Of a DNA stretch of 64,000 nt, positions 43,305-54,997 are shown in pieces (the stretch's first letter is position 1; each line of letters begins with the position of its first letter). The stretch is from Pristionchus mayeri. Its lineage: Eukaryota; Nematoda; Chromadorea; Rhabditida; Neodiplogasteridae. Made by a program: the position numbers and the translations under genes. Location: assembly GCA_036245805.1 (NCBI GenBank), contig BTRK01000001.1, positions 32,250,758-32,314,757 of the forward strand, read 5' to 3'. Below the pieces are notes generated by a model, which was given only the letters and a program-made list of their open reading frames with translations, had not been told where the DNA came from and made no database searches.

Positions 43305-43834
43305 GTAGTGTATATTATTTGGCGTTTCAGGGATTTACCGATTGTCTTTGTTATTTTTTGATGAGAGCCTCATAATTCCATTCGTGAATATATAATTCCG
43401 AAACAATAAGTTTGAACTCGTGTTTTGATGAATCGACCCGTGAGAATTTATTGATCGATTTGATAAATGTATTGATAATTTGACTGATTCGTAGCCAGCT
43501 GCACGTCGTATTTATGAAAGAACTAAGAAAAACATATGCTGTGTCCGTCCCAGTAGCAAATCAATGCGACGAGAGTGTAAGACACCATAAGATAATTTCT
43601 TCTCTATCACCAGAGAGGTCCGCAGTGATTTTTCGTGTTTAATCTTGTGTTATTCTTCCTTTTTAGCCTCGTGCGTTTCTCTTTCATTTATGTGCTCGAC
43701 CTTTGTTCGATAATTCATTTCAGAAAAAAGAAAGAAGAAAAAAGATGAAAACTCATTGCCGACCTCTCTGGAGATAAAGAAGAGATTATCTTCTCATTGA
43801 TTACACTCTCGTTCCATTGAGAGACCTGTCGCCC

Positions 43835-43925
43835 CACTAAATGGAGCTCATAGTAAAATGAGAGAGCGAGGAGGTATCTTTCATTCCCACAGTCTCCCAT
43901 TTTACTATGAACTCCATTTAGTATG
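43835..43925. repeat. Small palindromic element
   Basis: CTAAATGGAGCTCATAGTAA at left, TTACTATGAACTCCATTTAG at right. A second weak inverted pair (43580-43625 with 43755-43800) flanks its left side. Confidence 0.75.
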
Positions 43926-44045
43926 GCGGCAGATTGAATATAGTGACGATATCGCCGTGTCATTTTTTCAATCTGTATCACTTTCATCTCAGCATTTTCA
44001 GTTCTCCAATTTCGATTAAATTTTCGCATCATAGTCCCATCTCAG

Positions 44046-44164
44046 ATGTCCACAGCGGAGCTTAGGTTGCCTGTCAGAAGCTGAAAGTAATGGAGCCGGA
44101 GATTCCGGTCTCCAAGCTTCCGGACCTCGTTCGAGGCTGGAACGTGTTTCCTGCCAGTTACCAG
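44046..44164 (+). pseudogene. Orphan first exon of a subfamily-1 gene
   Basis: After CATCTCAG the sequence reads ATGTCCACAGCGGAG (MSTAE, as in true subfamily-1 heads). It continues with recognisable pieces (AGAAGC, GGAGCCGGAGATTC, CCTGCCAGTTACC) but has a stop at codon 13 and a degraded donor. None of the four membrane exons follows. It is the expected position of the mirror partner of the gene at 2716-3907. Confidence 0.7.
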
Positions 44165-45362
44165 TCAGAATTGCATACTTTAATTTGTTTCAATATTGTG
44201 AAATAAGCATAATAGAAATGTATCTAAAATATAAGGATCTGTTTCAAAGTCACGGTTCCTGTTTCGGACCGTGTTTGGGACCCGACTCCCATCAGAGGCT
44301 AGCCAGACCACAAAACATACTACTCTGGTCCCATCAAACGATTTATTTGTATGACCCCATAGCCTTTCATTTCTCAAACTTGCACTTTTTCGGGACTTGG
44401 GTTTCGTCCTGGATTCTGCAATAGCGTCCAAGAGGTTGCACTAGCTCGAATGTAAGTTATCGTCTCCATTCTCAAGCCGGATCGAGTGATGTAATTGTTT
44501 TTATGGCACAGACTACTCCTTTCCGTTCTCAAATCCGGCCCCCCTGTCCATAAAGCTTGCGTCATAAGAGGAAAAAGTGATTACTAAGGAAGGGAAAAAG
44601 CGCGCGCACAGTTATTATGGAGAACCAATTTATGGGAACGCACTCTGGCTTTCGGCTTCCCTTTGGGGCAAATTAGTCTGGGTACGGGCTAGACTGTCTG
44701 CAGTGAGCCTGGGAACTAGAGAGAACTTACTTCAAAGTAGTTGAAAGACGAACTGTTGTTGAAATAGTCTACTGATAAGGAAAGACAGCGAGGAAAAGTT
44801 GGAGTTTTCGAACGAGATATAGGGAAATCGAAAGAGAACTTCTCCGTTTTAAATATCTGCTGAGGGCCTCTGTACACGGCTGTGCTGTTGTGGAATTTCG
44901 GAAAATAGCCTGAGAAATGAATGGCCACCCCCATATCACCTTCCCGGGCAGTTCCAGCAAGCTTTTGGCCAACCCCCCCCCCCCCTCATCCCCCTCATCT
45001 CCCCCTCATCCTCCTCCCTCGCCTGCCTCCATAATGCCATTCATCCTCATCCTTTCTAGTTCTTAGAGCTGATCGAACTCTCTCAATTAGCCATAAGCGC
45101 CCGTGGTTCACAATAAAGCCTAAGCGGATATGTGCAATCTGCAGCTGCGTAGTAATGCCTTCCTCATTACGCCCCCGTATAAGCAGCTGTGCCGAGATAA
45201 AAGGACCCTACCACCTATTACTATCCAAGGGCGAACAGGGTCGATCCTAATTGCTTCTCTTGGCCGGATTCAGCTGAAATCCTGCGTTTCTTGTACGACT
45301 TTCGTAGTATTGTGTGGGCTTGATTGGTTGTTTTTCTATAGTAGGCAACAGTATCTTTCAGG
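44165..45362. other. Intergenic, upstream of the warthog gene
   Basis: No exon was recognised. A poly-C then CCCCCTCAT-rich tract spans about 44973-45020. The 3' part presumably contains the warthog promoter; I could not pick a TATA box with confidence. Confidence 0.45.
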
Positions 45363-48300
45363 ATGCTGCGAGTTCTCGTTGCCTCTCTGATTGCAACGCT
45401 GGGAGCAGCCTCGTTCTGCGGCGACTCCGCCATCCCCTTCTCGCTAGAGGTAAGCCTAACACATGCCTCACCATGCGGGAACCCTAGTTGAAATTTCACA
45501 ATCTACTCTCCTCCAATGTACCAGTACTGAGTTTATTTAGAATTATTTTACTTTCAAGGATTTTGAAAATTAGAGACATCGCCCTCGAGTCACGCCTAAT
45601 CTCCTCTCCTTCCATCTACAGTGGATTTTTCCGATCCTCCACGCTCGCGGAACTTGTAGTGATTTTATTGGTTCTAGGATTGTAAATACCAAGGAAATTG
45701 CATAGCGGGAAGAGAGCCTAATCGCTCCGTTCCCTCTCCCTAGTAGTGATTTATAGCACCTTATCGGCGGAGGGACAAGGAAAGATCATTTAGCGCGAGC
45801 GATTACGAGAAAGGGGAGATGCATAACTTTGTCTCCTGACTTGCGAGAGTGCCGTCGCGATAAGTCCATACCATCCATGACACCGTTTCTCAATCTGTAT
45901 TATTATCAGATCCTCGCCGATGGCCAACCAGTACTCGGGTGTGCTCGGCCGACCTGCTTCGGCTGGGCACCAGATGGAAGGGCGGCCACGAGCGGAGCCA
46001 TCTTCGCGCGAGTCAACGAGTCAGTTTCCAGTTTTCCCGCCATGACAGGTGGTGCGCAACAAATGGCTCCATGCCGTTCGCCTGCGGCGTAGTCAGCGAT
46101 GAGACTCTTTCCTCTACTATCCCTCGATCCTTGTGTCATTGCCCCTGTTCTTCACTTCTGTTTTTGTCAGAAAATGAGCCGGTGCTCGAAATATCGCAAA
46201 TTCATTATTTTTCTCCAAGGTTTTCTTAAATCAGAGTAGAGGATAAGTTTAGCGCATTGATCTCACCAAAATGCTCACTCGCAATCAACTTTAGTTGTAT
46301 GCCGCCAAGAACCGAAAAATGACCGACCAATCGCGTTATCTCAGGAAGTGCCCCGTCCCTCCCATCTTACACAGTCTTTTTCAGAACACCACTATCCCAT
46401 TCTCATTCAGTTTACTAGAAGAAGTGCCATCAAAGCAATACAAATGGGAAATGCCCTTGCAGTCACACGGACGGGTTCGTGCGCGTAGATCGCGAGGCCG
46501 TTCCTCCGTACGGACCGGAAGACGATCGCTTCCACAGTCCGCAAACCGCGGTGAGTCGAGGGGCAGTGTTGCCGCAGCTGCAGACTCCGCCCACTGCTGC
46601 ACATTCCGCTGTGCGGGATGCCAAACCTGGTATTGGAATTCGGCATGCACCCTTGTCATTTCGTGTGTAATCTCGTCGGTCAAACCGAGTGAGAGAAACG
46701 AGAAGAGCCTCCGCCGATTTGATAAAATTATCCATTTGTTTCAGATTTGCGAAGTTAACTACTACTCATCCGCATGTCCGAGGGACGACCAGTGGGTGGG
46801 CGGAATTGAACCGCTCGGGAATGCGACCAACGGCCTGTAAGTGCGCTCTAACTGTGGTTGTCCGGCAAGAGCGTATATATATATTGAGGAGAGTGTGGTC
46901 TCGTTTCCGCGAGTATGTACTCTCTGAAAACACAACGGAGTACTTTCTGTTCCTGCCATGTAGAGTAATCGAAATTCGGGCTGCTTTCACTTCATTGCCT
47001 CCTCTCTCTATATATTGCTGCTAGATCTTTCTAGAGAGTGCGTGAAATGAAAAGGCCTGAAAAAGCTACGGATGTATTGCCGTGACAGTAAGGAGGAAGT
47101 GTATTGCGAACAATAGAAGGGCAGATGTAAGAAAAAAAAATTAAATTAAATTAAGATGTATTGCCTGAGATCAAGGTAGAGCCAGTTAGTGAGCGATAGG
47201 GACTATTGCCCACTCAATTAAGAAAAACCTGAAATTTGGATAATGAGAAGGGTGTACATGAATTGTTGCGCTCTTTGTCCCTATTGACCAGCTGATTAGA
47301 GAGGATGTTGAATTAGTGAAGCGTGCCAGTGTGGGGGTGGGGGGATATGAGGATAGATCTAGAAAGTGCGTAAAAGGAAGAGACGGAGCTCATAGCGCTA
47401 GATTTAATGCCCATGTCCAGAGTAGAGATTGTGAGCGAGCAATTAGGGACTATCGCCCGCTAAATTAAGAAAAACCTGAAATGTGGATAATGCGAAAGGT
47501 TGTTGTGCAAAGGTGGCTAATGCTTGAGCGCTTTGTCCAGCTGATTAGAGAGGCTGTTGAATTAATGATCCGTGACAGTGCGGGGGAATTCGAGGGCCAA
47601 GGTCACTCCAGTGCACATAAGATATCAGCGGGATTAGATGCGAATAGTTATGCCTTGGGCATATTCTGGAAGGGGAACGATATCAGGAAAATTACTTACA
47701 ATTAGGGAGAAGGGAGAGGTTGTGGAGGTCGAAGAAGAGTCCTGTCATATCTCACTCAGAAATTCCACTGAGGTGTGTTCAGATATCCTTTTAAGAATTG
47801 TATGGTTCACAAAAGATTACATTTTATGGATAATTTCCATCCACATTTCAGTCCCGCTCTCCGTTGCTGCACCTACAGACCACTAGATCACTCGGTAGAG
47901 AGGGGCATGTCTTCTCTGAAGGCCAAGCAGATAGTAACGGGAGGAGAGGTACGGTATTGTTCTCTATTTTTCCTTGCTATTGGGCAAACATGCGCATCAG
48001 AGCTTACTTATTGTTACTCTTGGAAAATGTGATTAACTGAATTAATGTCGAAAATGTTTTAGAATTGAAAGGGATAATTCTGAGAATATTTCAGGTGATC
48101 TCCAACGGGAAGATGGTCGGCTTCGACTACATCGCTAACGTGGTGAAACAGCGTACCCCTGGAACGTAAGTGGCTAGGGAGATCAAAGATCAAGGATAAC
48201 TATCAGCAAATTAGTCGAGAGTAATGAAGTGAGAGAGCGCACTCTCATTCCTCAGTACGGACGTTTTGCTGTGAACCCTCCTGTAAGACTCGTTCACTTG

Positions 48301-51300
48301 ACTAGATGATAACGTTTTTAAAAAAAAATTTTGTTAGTTACAGTGTTGGAAAGTACGAGTTTGTTTGATCTTCAATTTTCAGACCCGAGTACCACGTCAC
48401 CATTCGCCGCATGGCGTGCGCCGATCTACCCGGAACTCAAGGTTTCAATGTTTTCGTTAATTATGACATCGAGCTCAATTACCAGGCCCACACATTTTGC
48501 TCTTGTTGGAGCATCTCTATGGCTACTGAAATATTGATCATTTCTATTCTTCTCCTCAGGCATTGCGCTCAACACCATAACGACAACGAACGAAGAAAAG
48601 AGAGATACAGAATATGAGGGAGTCCAGGTACTTGAACCTCTTAATGTACTCTTCTATATCTATTCTTGTTCTTCGTATTCACATCGAAAGCTTCGCGAGA
48701 ATATCAGTGTGTAAGACGTACTGAGAAATAACTAAAGCTATCGGCCCTGTGATCAAATGCTGCTGACATCGAGCTCTCCGTTCGAAATAACAGATCAAAC
48801 ATCAAAGACGCATTCGACCGAGATGGCAAAATGTCGATACAAATGTACTAGTTTTGACCATGGGAATAAACAAAAACAACAAAAACAACAAAAACAAATA
48901 ATTTTCAGATACAGAGTGCTCCGGAACAACAGTCGATGAACAGCCTCTTCCAGGCGGCGATGCCCGGAAATGCGTACGCGCTCCCAACAGAGCAGGTAAG
49001 CTCCTGGATTTTTCACGCCAAGATCCAAGGTCTGAATAGTAGTAGATCACCCTAATCTAATGATAGCGAAAGGTTGAAGCGCATTGATTCATCTTGCTCT
49101 GATCTTTGAATTGTCAGATCAGTACCAAACACTAAAGTTCAAAGATCGGAATGCGTGATTTTGTAGCAACAACCCGGCTTGCAACCGCCGCCGCAGATGC
49201 CACAGCTGCAGCCTGTGCCATTTCAGGTTTGATCTTTGAACTTTGATATTTGTACCCTCTGATTGAGCGACTTTCAGGAAAATTAGGAGAGTTTAGGCTG
49301 AATTTAGTGAAGTTAATATCCTCTTAACTGATTTGTAACCCTTTTCAGCAGGCGCCAGTCCAGTTCCCCGTCACGCAGTACCAGGTGAGTACGATACTAT
49401 CAGACCCGTATATGGTACCACGGTCGCACTGGTGCCACTGAACCATGCGTTACCATAGTACCCACTGGAACCACTGGTACCATTGATTCATGTGGTACCA
49501 AGGTGCCATGGATCATTGCGCTAACATAGAGCATGGATTAACTGGTACCAGAGGTACCACTACCACAGAAAAATAAACTCTTTCCAGGCTCCGCTCGCCT
49601 GCCAAGCGACCGGGTGCGGTCAGCAGTTCTGCTTCAGTGCCGACATGACCGTCCAGGTGTTCGGAGGCATCACAAAGAGGATGGACGAGCTGGTGAAGAC
49701 GGTGAGATTGAAAGGGTGCTACATCAGATGACAACTATGACGTCATGCCACTTTGATGTATCGAAAGCGGCATTACGTCTTGGTTCTCCAGTGCTCTATC
49801 GCCGGTTGAGAGATCGACTTGAGCGGACATTCTACAGCAGTAGGGTGTCAGAACGGGAAAGAGAAAAGTAACTAACTATTAGGTTGGTGCAAAAGCCTTG
49901 CGGTTTTTTGATATTTTGCTTTCCATCTTCCTTTCACTTTGACCGATGACCTTCCGTATATTAATTACTAATGAGGCCTTGTATACTCTTTCATATGCGC
50001 ACCCTATCAGCATTGCCTAATCGGAGAGGCGAGAGCAGGACAAAGTTAAAATTGCGAAAATTTATCCATCGAAAACGACACATTTCTCAATATTCTGTTT
50101 CTTCTGAAGCATGAATGCTCAATTCCTGCTGATTGTATGAAGTTCCCATCTTTACCCTATACATACTTTTTCTCATGGATGATGGAAGTTACATCCTTTT
50201 GAGAAATACATTGATCTGTAAATGACTACATATTGAATTTTTTACGTTGATTTCGCATATTTTCGAAAATGAGAAATTCAAATTTTCTGAAACGAGAAAG
50301 GTACAGGCGCCAATATTTTTTCTGAGAATAAAGCCTCTTGGTGGGTGAATATAGCGCACTCATAGTGAAGCCTGTATGCTTGGTATTCGATGCAAAAAAA
50401 TCCGAAAAAGTTTCATGCAGCCAGCATCGACAGCATATTTTCAATAGCATGTAATTCGGTCCAAACTTAATCGAGACACAGTTGGAACATATTTTCTGAA
50501 TGGGGTATATGTGATAATTCGCAGACATCAGTATGGGCAGGTTTCGTGAATTTTGCCCACAAATATCCAGTAAAATACACTTAATGCAAAATTTTGAGCA
50601 TCTTTTGCAATTGAGTTTATCATAATTTCTTGCGTTGATTGCGATATCGGATTGATTGAAATGTGTGTATGTAAAGTACAAGCATATCTCTAAACACTAC
50701 TATGTTTGTTAGTCATTGTGATTTGGGACGAGAATTATGAGAGTTCAAAGTACGGACACAAAAAAGCAAGACTTTCGCACCAATCTGATAGCAAGTAGTT
50801 CTCGAAACTAATTATTTGTGCAGCACTCTCTCTAATATGTCAAATGCCATTTGTTGATAACGGCAACCATTTAATTTGCAGGACTGGGTACTCGCCGCTA
50901 GCGAGACCGAGCAGCTCGTGTATGTGCCCGTCGAGTTCTGGCTGCATAGGGTTCCCGCTCAAGTAAGATGATTGTTACGGACTAGAAAGGTCTAAGGACA
51001 GGAACTTAGTACTAAGGACGCCTAAGGGCTGTTGGCGATTATCAAGGTCTGTATATCATTTTCAACGTAGGAGGCCGACTTCAACGAGTTCGAGACGTCT
51101 AACGGCAGAGTAATCAAGCTCACCGACAAGCACTACATCTACAAAGTAGGCCATTTCTGATTCCTAACATCCACTTTCTTTCTTCTGCCATGGATACATA
51201 TTTAATCATATGTATTGTACACTCATCTCATCTTGCATACTGTTGCATGGAAGCCTTGCATAGTCCAACAAGCGCAGATCCTGATTCTTGGATTAGTATG

Positions 51301-52291
51301 ATAAAACTAGGGAACTAATCGAAAATCTGATGGTATTCATTGAGTATGGCATGCGCAAATAATAAGGGAATAGTGGAATCACAAATATGATGGTCATCTC
51401 TAACCACGCATCCTTCAGGGTGACTGCTCACGCGTGACTGACGCGCGCGTTCCATACAAGTTCCTGCCACGCGTCGCGGTCACCGCGGACGAGGTCCGCG
51501 CCGGCGACTGCCTTTTCACGCTCGGAGCCGACAAGGAGATGCACGAGGTGAGAGAGAGAGATCATAAGTCTGGCTCACCGGACTGACATTCCGAACCACC
51601 TACAGTATCTCTACCGTACCCAGGTTCGCGTCGTCCGCACGGCTAAAGTGAGGCAGACGGGCATCTACGCGCCGATGACGTCAAATGGGAGAATCCTGGT
51701 GAGATACGGTAACGAATCCAAAATAAAATCAGATCTCGATTTTAGGTGAACGGCGTGCACGCCTCCTGCCACAACATCGTCCAGGAGCACACCACCGGTC
51801 TCGCCCTATTCGAGGTATACTGTAGGCATACGATAGTGAGAATCAATCGCTAACTTCAGTACGTGACGATGATCAATGATGTGTACGACGCGATCTTTGG
51901 CGTGGATCCCGACGCAGTGATTGAGGTACGGTAGTTTGTCTTTTCTAATATCACATAATCCCCCACTCTGTCTGACCGGTGAGATATGCGGGCGAGATTC
52001 GAGGAGATTTGGGTGAGTGTGGTGAGGACAAGATATGGAAATTCTGGAAGAAACAATGATAATTCCATCTGCTCTTTGGATATCTCGCCGGTGCGAGAGA
52101 TTACGAAAAGCGTAGAATGCCGTTTATTCGAGCGCCGCAACTCTCTCGGGACTCTTACAGCGCACAGGAACGACTAATTGTAAATTCTTTCAAAATAAAT
52201 TCGACTTTCACAATTGCAGACTCCGGCCGGGCTCTCGACCATTCTGGCAGTCGCCGATCTGATCATGCCATCGAATCTCATTTCATTGTGA
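45363..52291 (+). CDS. wrt: Warthog-family hedgehog-related protein (Wart + Hog domains)
   Basis: 19 exons: 45363-45449, 45910-46019, 46463-46550, 46745-46836, 47852-47948, 48095-48165, 48383-48441, 48560-48627, 48909-48995, 49167-49226, 49349-49384, 49588-49701, 50882-50962, 51071-51145, 51419-51547, 51624-51698, 51746-51814, 51860-51925, 52220-52291; 511 aa, all GT-AG, phases consistent throughout. Signal peptide MLRVLVASLIATLGAAS, then the Wart domain (CGDSAIPFSLE, GCARPTCFGW, WVGGIEP, CCTYRP). A Gln/Pro-rich linker (about 225-290) precedes the Hog/Hint domain, which starts at CFSADMTVQVFGG and has LTDKHYIY (Hint Thr-x2-His), AGDCLF and a C-terminal VNGVHASCHN. In hedgehog proteins Hint cleaves itself before the Cys. 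Here the preceding residue is Phe, not Gly. Secreted; in nematodes such proteins act mainly in epidermis and cuticle. The family is sure; the paralogue number is not. Confidence 0.92.
46860..47050. repeat. Palindrome-like repeat in warthog intron 4
   Basis: An imperfect inverted repeat (ATATATATTGAGGAGAG against CTCTCTCTATATATTG) shares GAGAGAGTG-type arms with the elements at 41000-41113 and 17985-18085. Confidence 0.45.
47170..47605 (+). repeat. Two tandem copies of about 240 bases in warthog intron 4
   Basis: Copy 1 (about 47175-47350) and copy 2 (about 47430-47605) share GTGAGCGA, GGGACTAT, AATTAAGAAAAACCTGAAAT, GGATAATG, AGCTGATTAGAGAGG and GTTGAATTA. A direct duplication with no coding content. 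Confidence 0.7.
49395..49560. repeat. GGTACC-rich simple repeat in warthog intron 11
   Basis: Repeated TGGTACC / GGTACCA words at 10-20 base spacing, like intron 4 of the 112-1528 gene. Confidence 0.55.
49723..49797. repeat. CRE-containing hairpin element, copy 6
   Basis: GTGCTACATCAGATGACAAC then TATGACGTCAT at left; ATTACGTCTTGGTTCTC at right. A partly decayed member of the family best seen at 14908-14990. Warthog intron 12. Confidence 0.65.
49879..50788. mobile_element. Non-autonomous mariner in warthog intron 12
   Basis: Left terminus TTAGGTTGGTGCAAAAGCCT, right terminus GCAAGACTTTCGCACCAATC then TGA; TA on both sides. 910 bases, no complete transposase frame. The terminus is of the TTAGGTTGGTGCAAAAG type typical of the mariner clade that includes human Hsmar1. 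Confidence 0.82.
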
Positions 52292-53605
52292 AGCTCGTCC
52301 CGGAGCAAGCGTCTTCTTGATTGCACAAGCACTCTCGTCGGTTAGCAAGAACGAGAGAATATGTGAAATAAGGAGTGTGTCATTGTCCCCGTCCCGCATT
52401 GAAACTCCACGGGTATCCCAACTAGTAGTTGTCATATTCTCGAGCACTTAATAAACCTTTTGCTTTACTCCTTGTTCATATTGCACATAATTTCTTTAAG
52501 AGGGAAGGAGATAGAGAGAGATAGAAAGAGATTTGCAAGCCAACAAATTACATGGAGAACGAGAATTAGATACTGGGCCGGATGGGCTCTAATGCAACTG
52601 CAATCTCCACTTTCTCACAGCTTTTTACCGGCTGATTACCACACTAATGATTCAAATCTTGCCACATGTGGTTCTGGGATGTTTACTACTCCTTTCTCAA
52701 GCTAACCATGCTCCTAGGCATGTGAGCAGAATGGATTGAAAAACGAATGTATTCAGCGAATAGCTCTTTGAATTGTAAACGTTTCGTGCAGTGAGGAGGG
52801 GGGTGGATAAATGAGAGGGAAACCATCGAGGGGTTTTTTAATCTATCTTCAAAGGTAAATTAACTTTCACTCATCATTTTGAAGGCGAAAGCGATGAGAA
52901 TTTCCATGAAAACAGATACTACTCTGTTACCCATCAAATTCAGTGCTCATGATATGATTGAGGTGTTAGAGAAACAATACCACACTTTCGTCATTCTACA
53001 AACTTTCGACTGGTGGAGTAGCGATATCCTATATAGAAGGAAGAGGCCGTGGTATATTGATCGATCTCTAACGCGGGGGTGGGCTAGGGCCGTGAAAGAG
53101 CTAACCGCGGACAGGAAAGCCGGTGGGATCGTGATCACTTACGCAAGGGCCGGTGCCTCTACTTTCGATTTCACATCTCTGCGCTTTGGACACCCACGCA
53201 GAGGAGAGATGGTGAGGAGTAGGGAACAAATAGGGGATAAATTGAGACTGACAATGAACAACTAACAAATTTTTGACTAATTCAATCACTAGATGATGTG
53301 ATGGGCTGCAAAAGAGGGGCTGTAAGGAGCAAACAAGGGATAAGGGGGTTGGAGATGACCGGCATTGTCCATATCAAGGGAGAGTAGTGACAGGGTGCAA
53401 ACAAGGGACAGCGGGGAATGGTATCGAACAAAAACACACTTATGACTACTTATTTTGAATGCCTAAGAACGAAAACTCAGCCAGCGGGAATGCTTAGTCA
53501 TACCTCTCTGGAAGACCTCTCGTCGTCTCATCGGTTGCTTCCGATCATATACGACTCGCTGCTTACCCCACATCAAATCATTCTCATCTCATCACCAATC
53601 CAATT
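52292..53605. other. Intergenic between warthog and PYM genes
   Basis: A polyadenylation-type AATAAA lies at 52450-52455 in the warthog 3' flank. An open frame at 52879-53265 (128 codons) has no recognisable motif, splice support or paralogue here, and I do not call it a gene. The PYM promoter presumably lies in the last few hundred bases. Confidence 0.45.
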
Positions 53606-54858
53606 ATGTCCTCTCGCAAGCCTCTGTCCACTGTCCCAGCCCAGACCGGCGACCGCAGAATTAAGAACGCTGATGGTACGTTGCATATTTTTTTATTTGT
53701 TGAAAAACAGACGTTGGCTATTTTTTTTGTTTTTCAAGAGTTATTGTAAAACGCGTGGATGAATAACTTGAAATTATGAATGCAATGAGGCGATACTTTA
53801 ATTGCACTTGATTAATTACACTTAATTTACTAATTGACTAATTAACTCATTAAGGCGAAACCTTCATCGCTGCCTCTCAACGCCCCGATGGGACGTGGAG
53901 AAAGGAGCGGAAGGTCAAGGGCGGATTCATCCCGCAAGAGGAGGTGCCCAAGTGAGTGAAATTTAACAGCGTATGAAGAAACATATAGGTTCGAATGAGT
54001 AAAGTTAAGTTTTAAAAAGTAAAGTAAAGTTGGCTTCAAAATGATAAATCAGAAACATCAGTAGACTAAGTAATTTTTCTACGAATTCGTCAGCATGTTT
54101 GCATAAGGCCGACATAACGCTTCAAAATATTTTTTTTGCATGCTAAATAAGCATTACAGGTACCAGTGCAAAGGCGCGCAGCAGGCGAGCGAGCGAGTCG
54201 CCACTGGCATCCATCCTGCCAAGCTGGTAAATAGAGCCAAGGCACCTGTCGCTGCCATCAATGCGCCCAAGGTATTACATTTGTTATTTTGATTTATTCT
54301 TGTGATTTCCCGGAAAATAGACACAATACTCGGGGAATAAATAAGAGACTAGATCGGATGTGAACGTTTTCGAAATGCGTGTATCAAAGACGGATATTTA
54401 CGAAATAGTTCACATCCGACTTCGTGCCCCTAAATATCAAGAGTGCAAAGAACATGAGAGCTGAGATATGTAAAAATAAGCGAAGTATTTGAATTTCAGG
54501 CTCCCATCACACCGCAAGACCACTTTATGCGAAAGATCGGCAACGTGCAGAAGAAGCTGGATGACATCAAGACGCTTGAGGTAAAAAACTAATATTTATA
54601 CATATCAAACTAGCATATCAACGAGGTTTTTCCGATTTTGCATAATTTTAAACGAAATTTAGTAAAAGCTTTAGAAAATAGAGTTGCATTATTTTTCATA
54701 TTAAGATGAAGATTTTTTTTACAAAAATAATTGTGTCTTTGAAGGAAAAGAAGGAGCGCGGGGAGAAACTCGAACTGAACCAACTCACCAAGATCGAAAA
54801 GAGGGATGACCTTCAGAAACAGATTGACGAGCTGACAGCGCAAATGAATTCTCTCTAA
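53606..54858 (+). CDS. PYM1: PYM homologue (partner of Y14 and Mago)
   Basis: Five exons: 53606-53675, 53855-53951, 54160-54271, 54500-54580, 54745-54858; 157 aa, GT-AG splices, phases 1, 2, 0, 0. The N-terminal block [20 protein letters not shown], then [16 protein letters not shown], is the conserved PYM domain that binds the Mago-Y14 heterodimer. The C-terminal lysine/glutamate-rich helix ([18 protein letters not shown], then [19 protein letters not shown]) is the usual PYM coiled-coil end. In other animals PYM removes exon junction complexes from translated mRNA in the cytoplasm and contacts the 40S ribosome. The protein is somewhat shorter than the roughly 200 aa of insect and vertebrate PYM, mainly through a short middle linker. 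The start is the only ATG before the motif. Its 3' end faces the gene ending at 54998. Confidence 0.93.
54346..54430. repeat. CRE-hairpin family member, copy 7 (CRE lost)
   Basis: GACTAGATCGGATGTGAACG at left, TTCACATCCGACTTCGTGCC at right. The termini fit the family at 14908-14990 but the inner arms have changed and lack TGACGTCA. PYM intron 3. Confidence 0.65.
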
Positions 54859-54997
54859 GAGAATGAAGGATCCTGTGTAATCCTCTGAGATGTCCTCCTC
54901 ATTATTGCAAAATATCAACTATTGAATATCGCGTATCTCTTTAAAATTTATTCCCAATCAAATGATATCATTTTTTCATGATAAAATTATTTGGAAA

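Noticed and set aside
46295..46840. 181-codon frame overlapping warthog exons 3 and 4
   Set aside because: Wrong frame and runs across introns; the spliced warthog frame is supported by domain motifs and phases.
52879..53265. Open frame of 128 codons on the plus strand between the warthog and PYM genes
   Set aside because: No motif, no splice support, no paralogue in the window, and mixed composition; kept only as a note in the intergenic entry.
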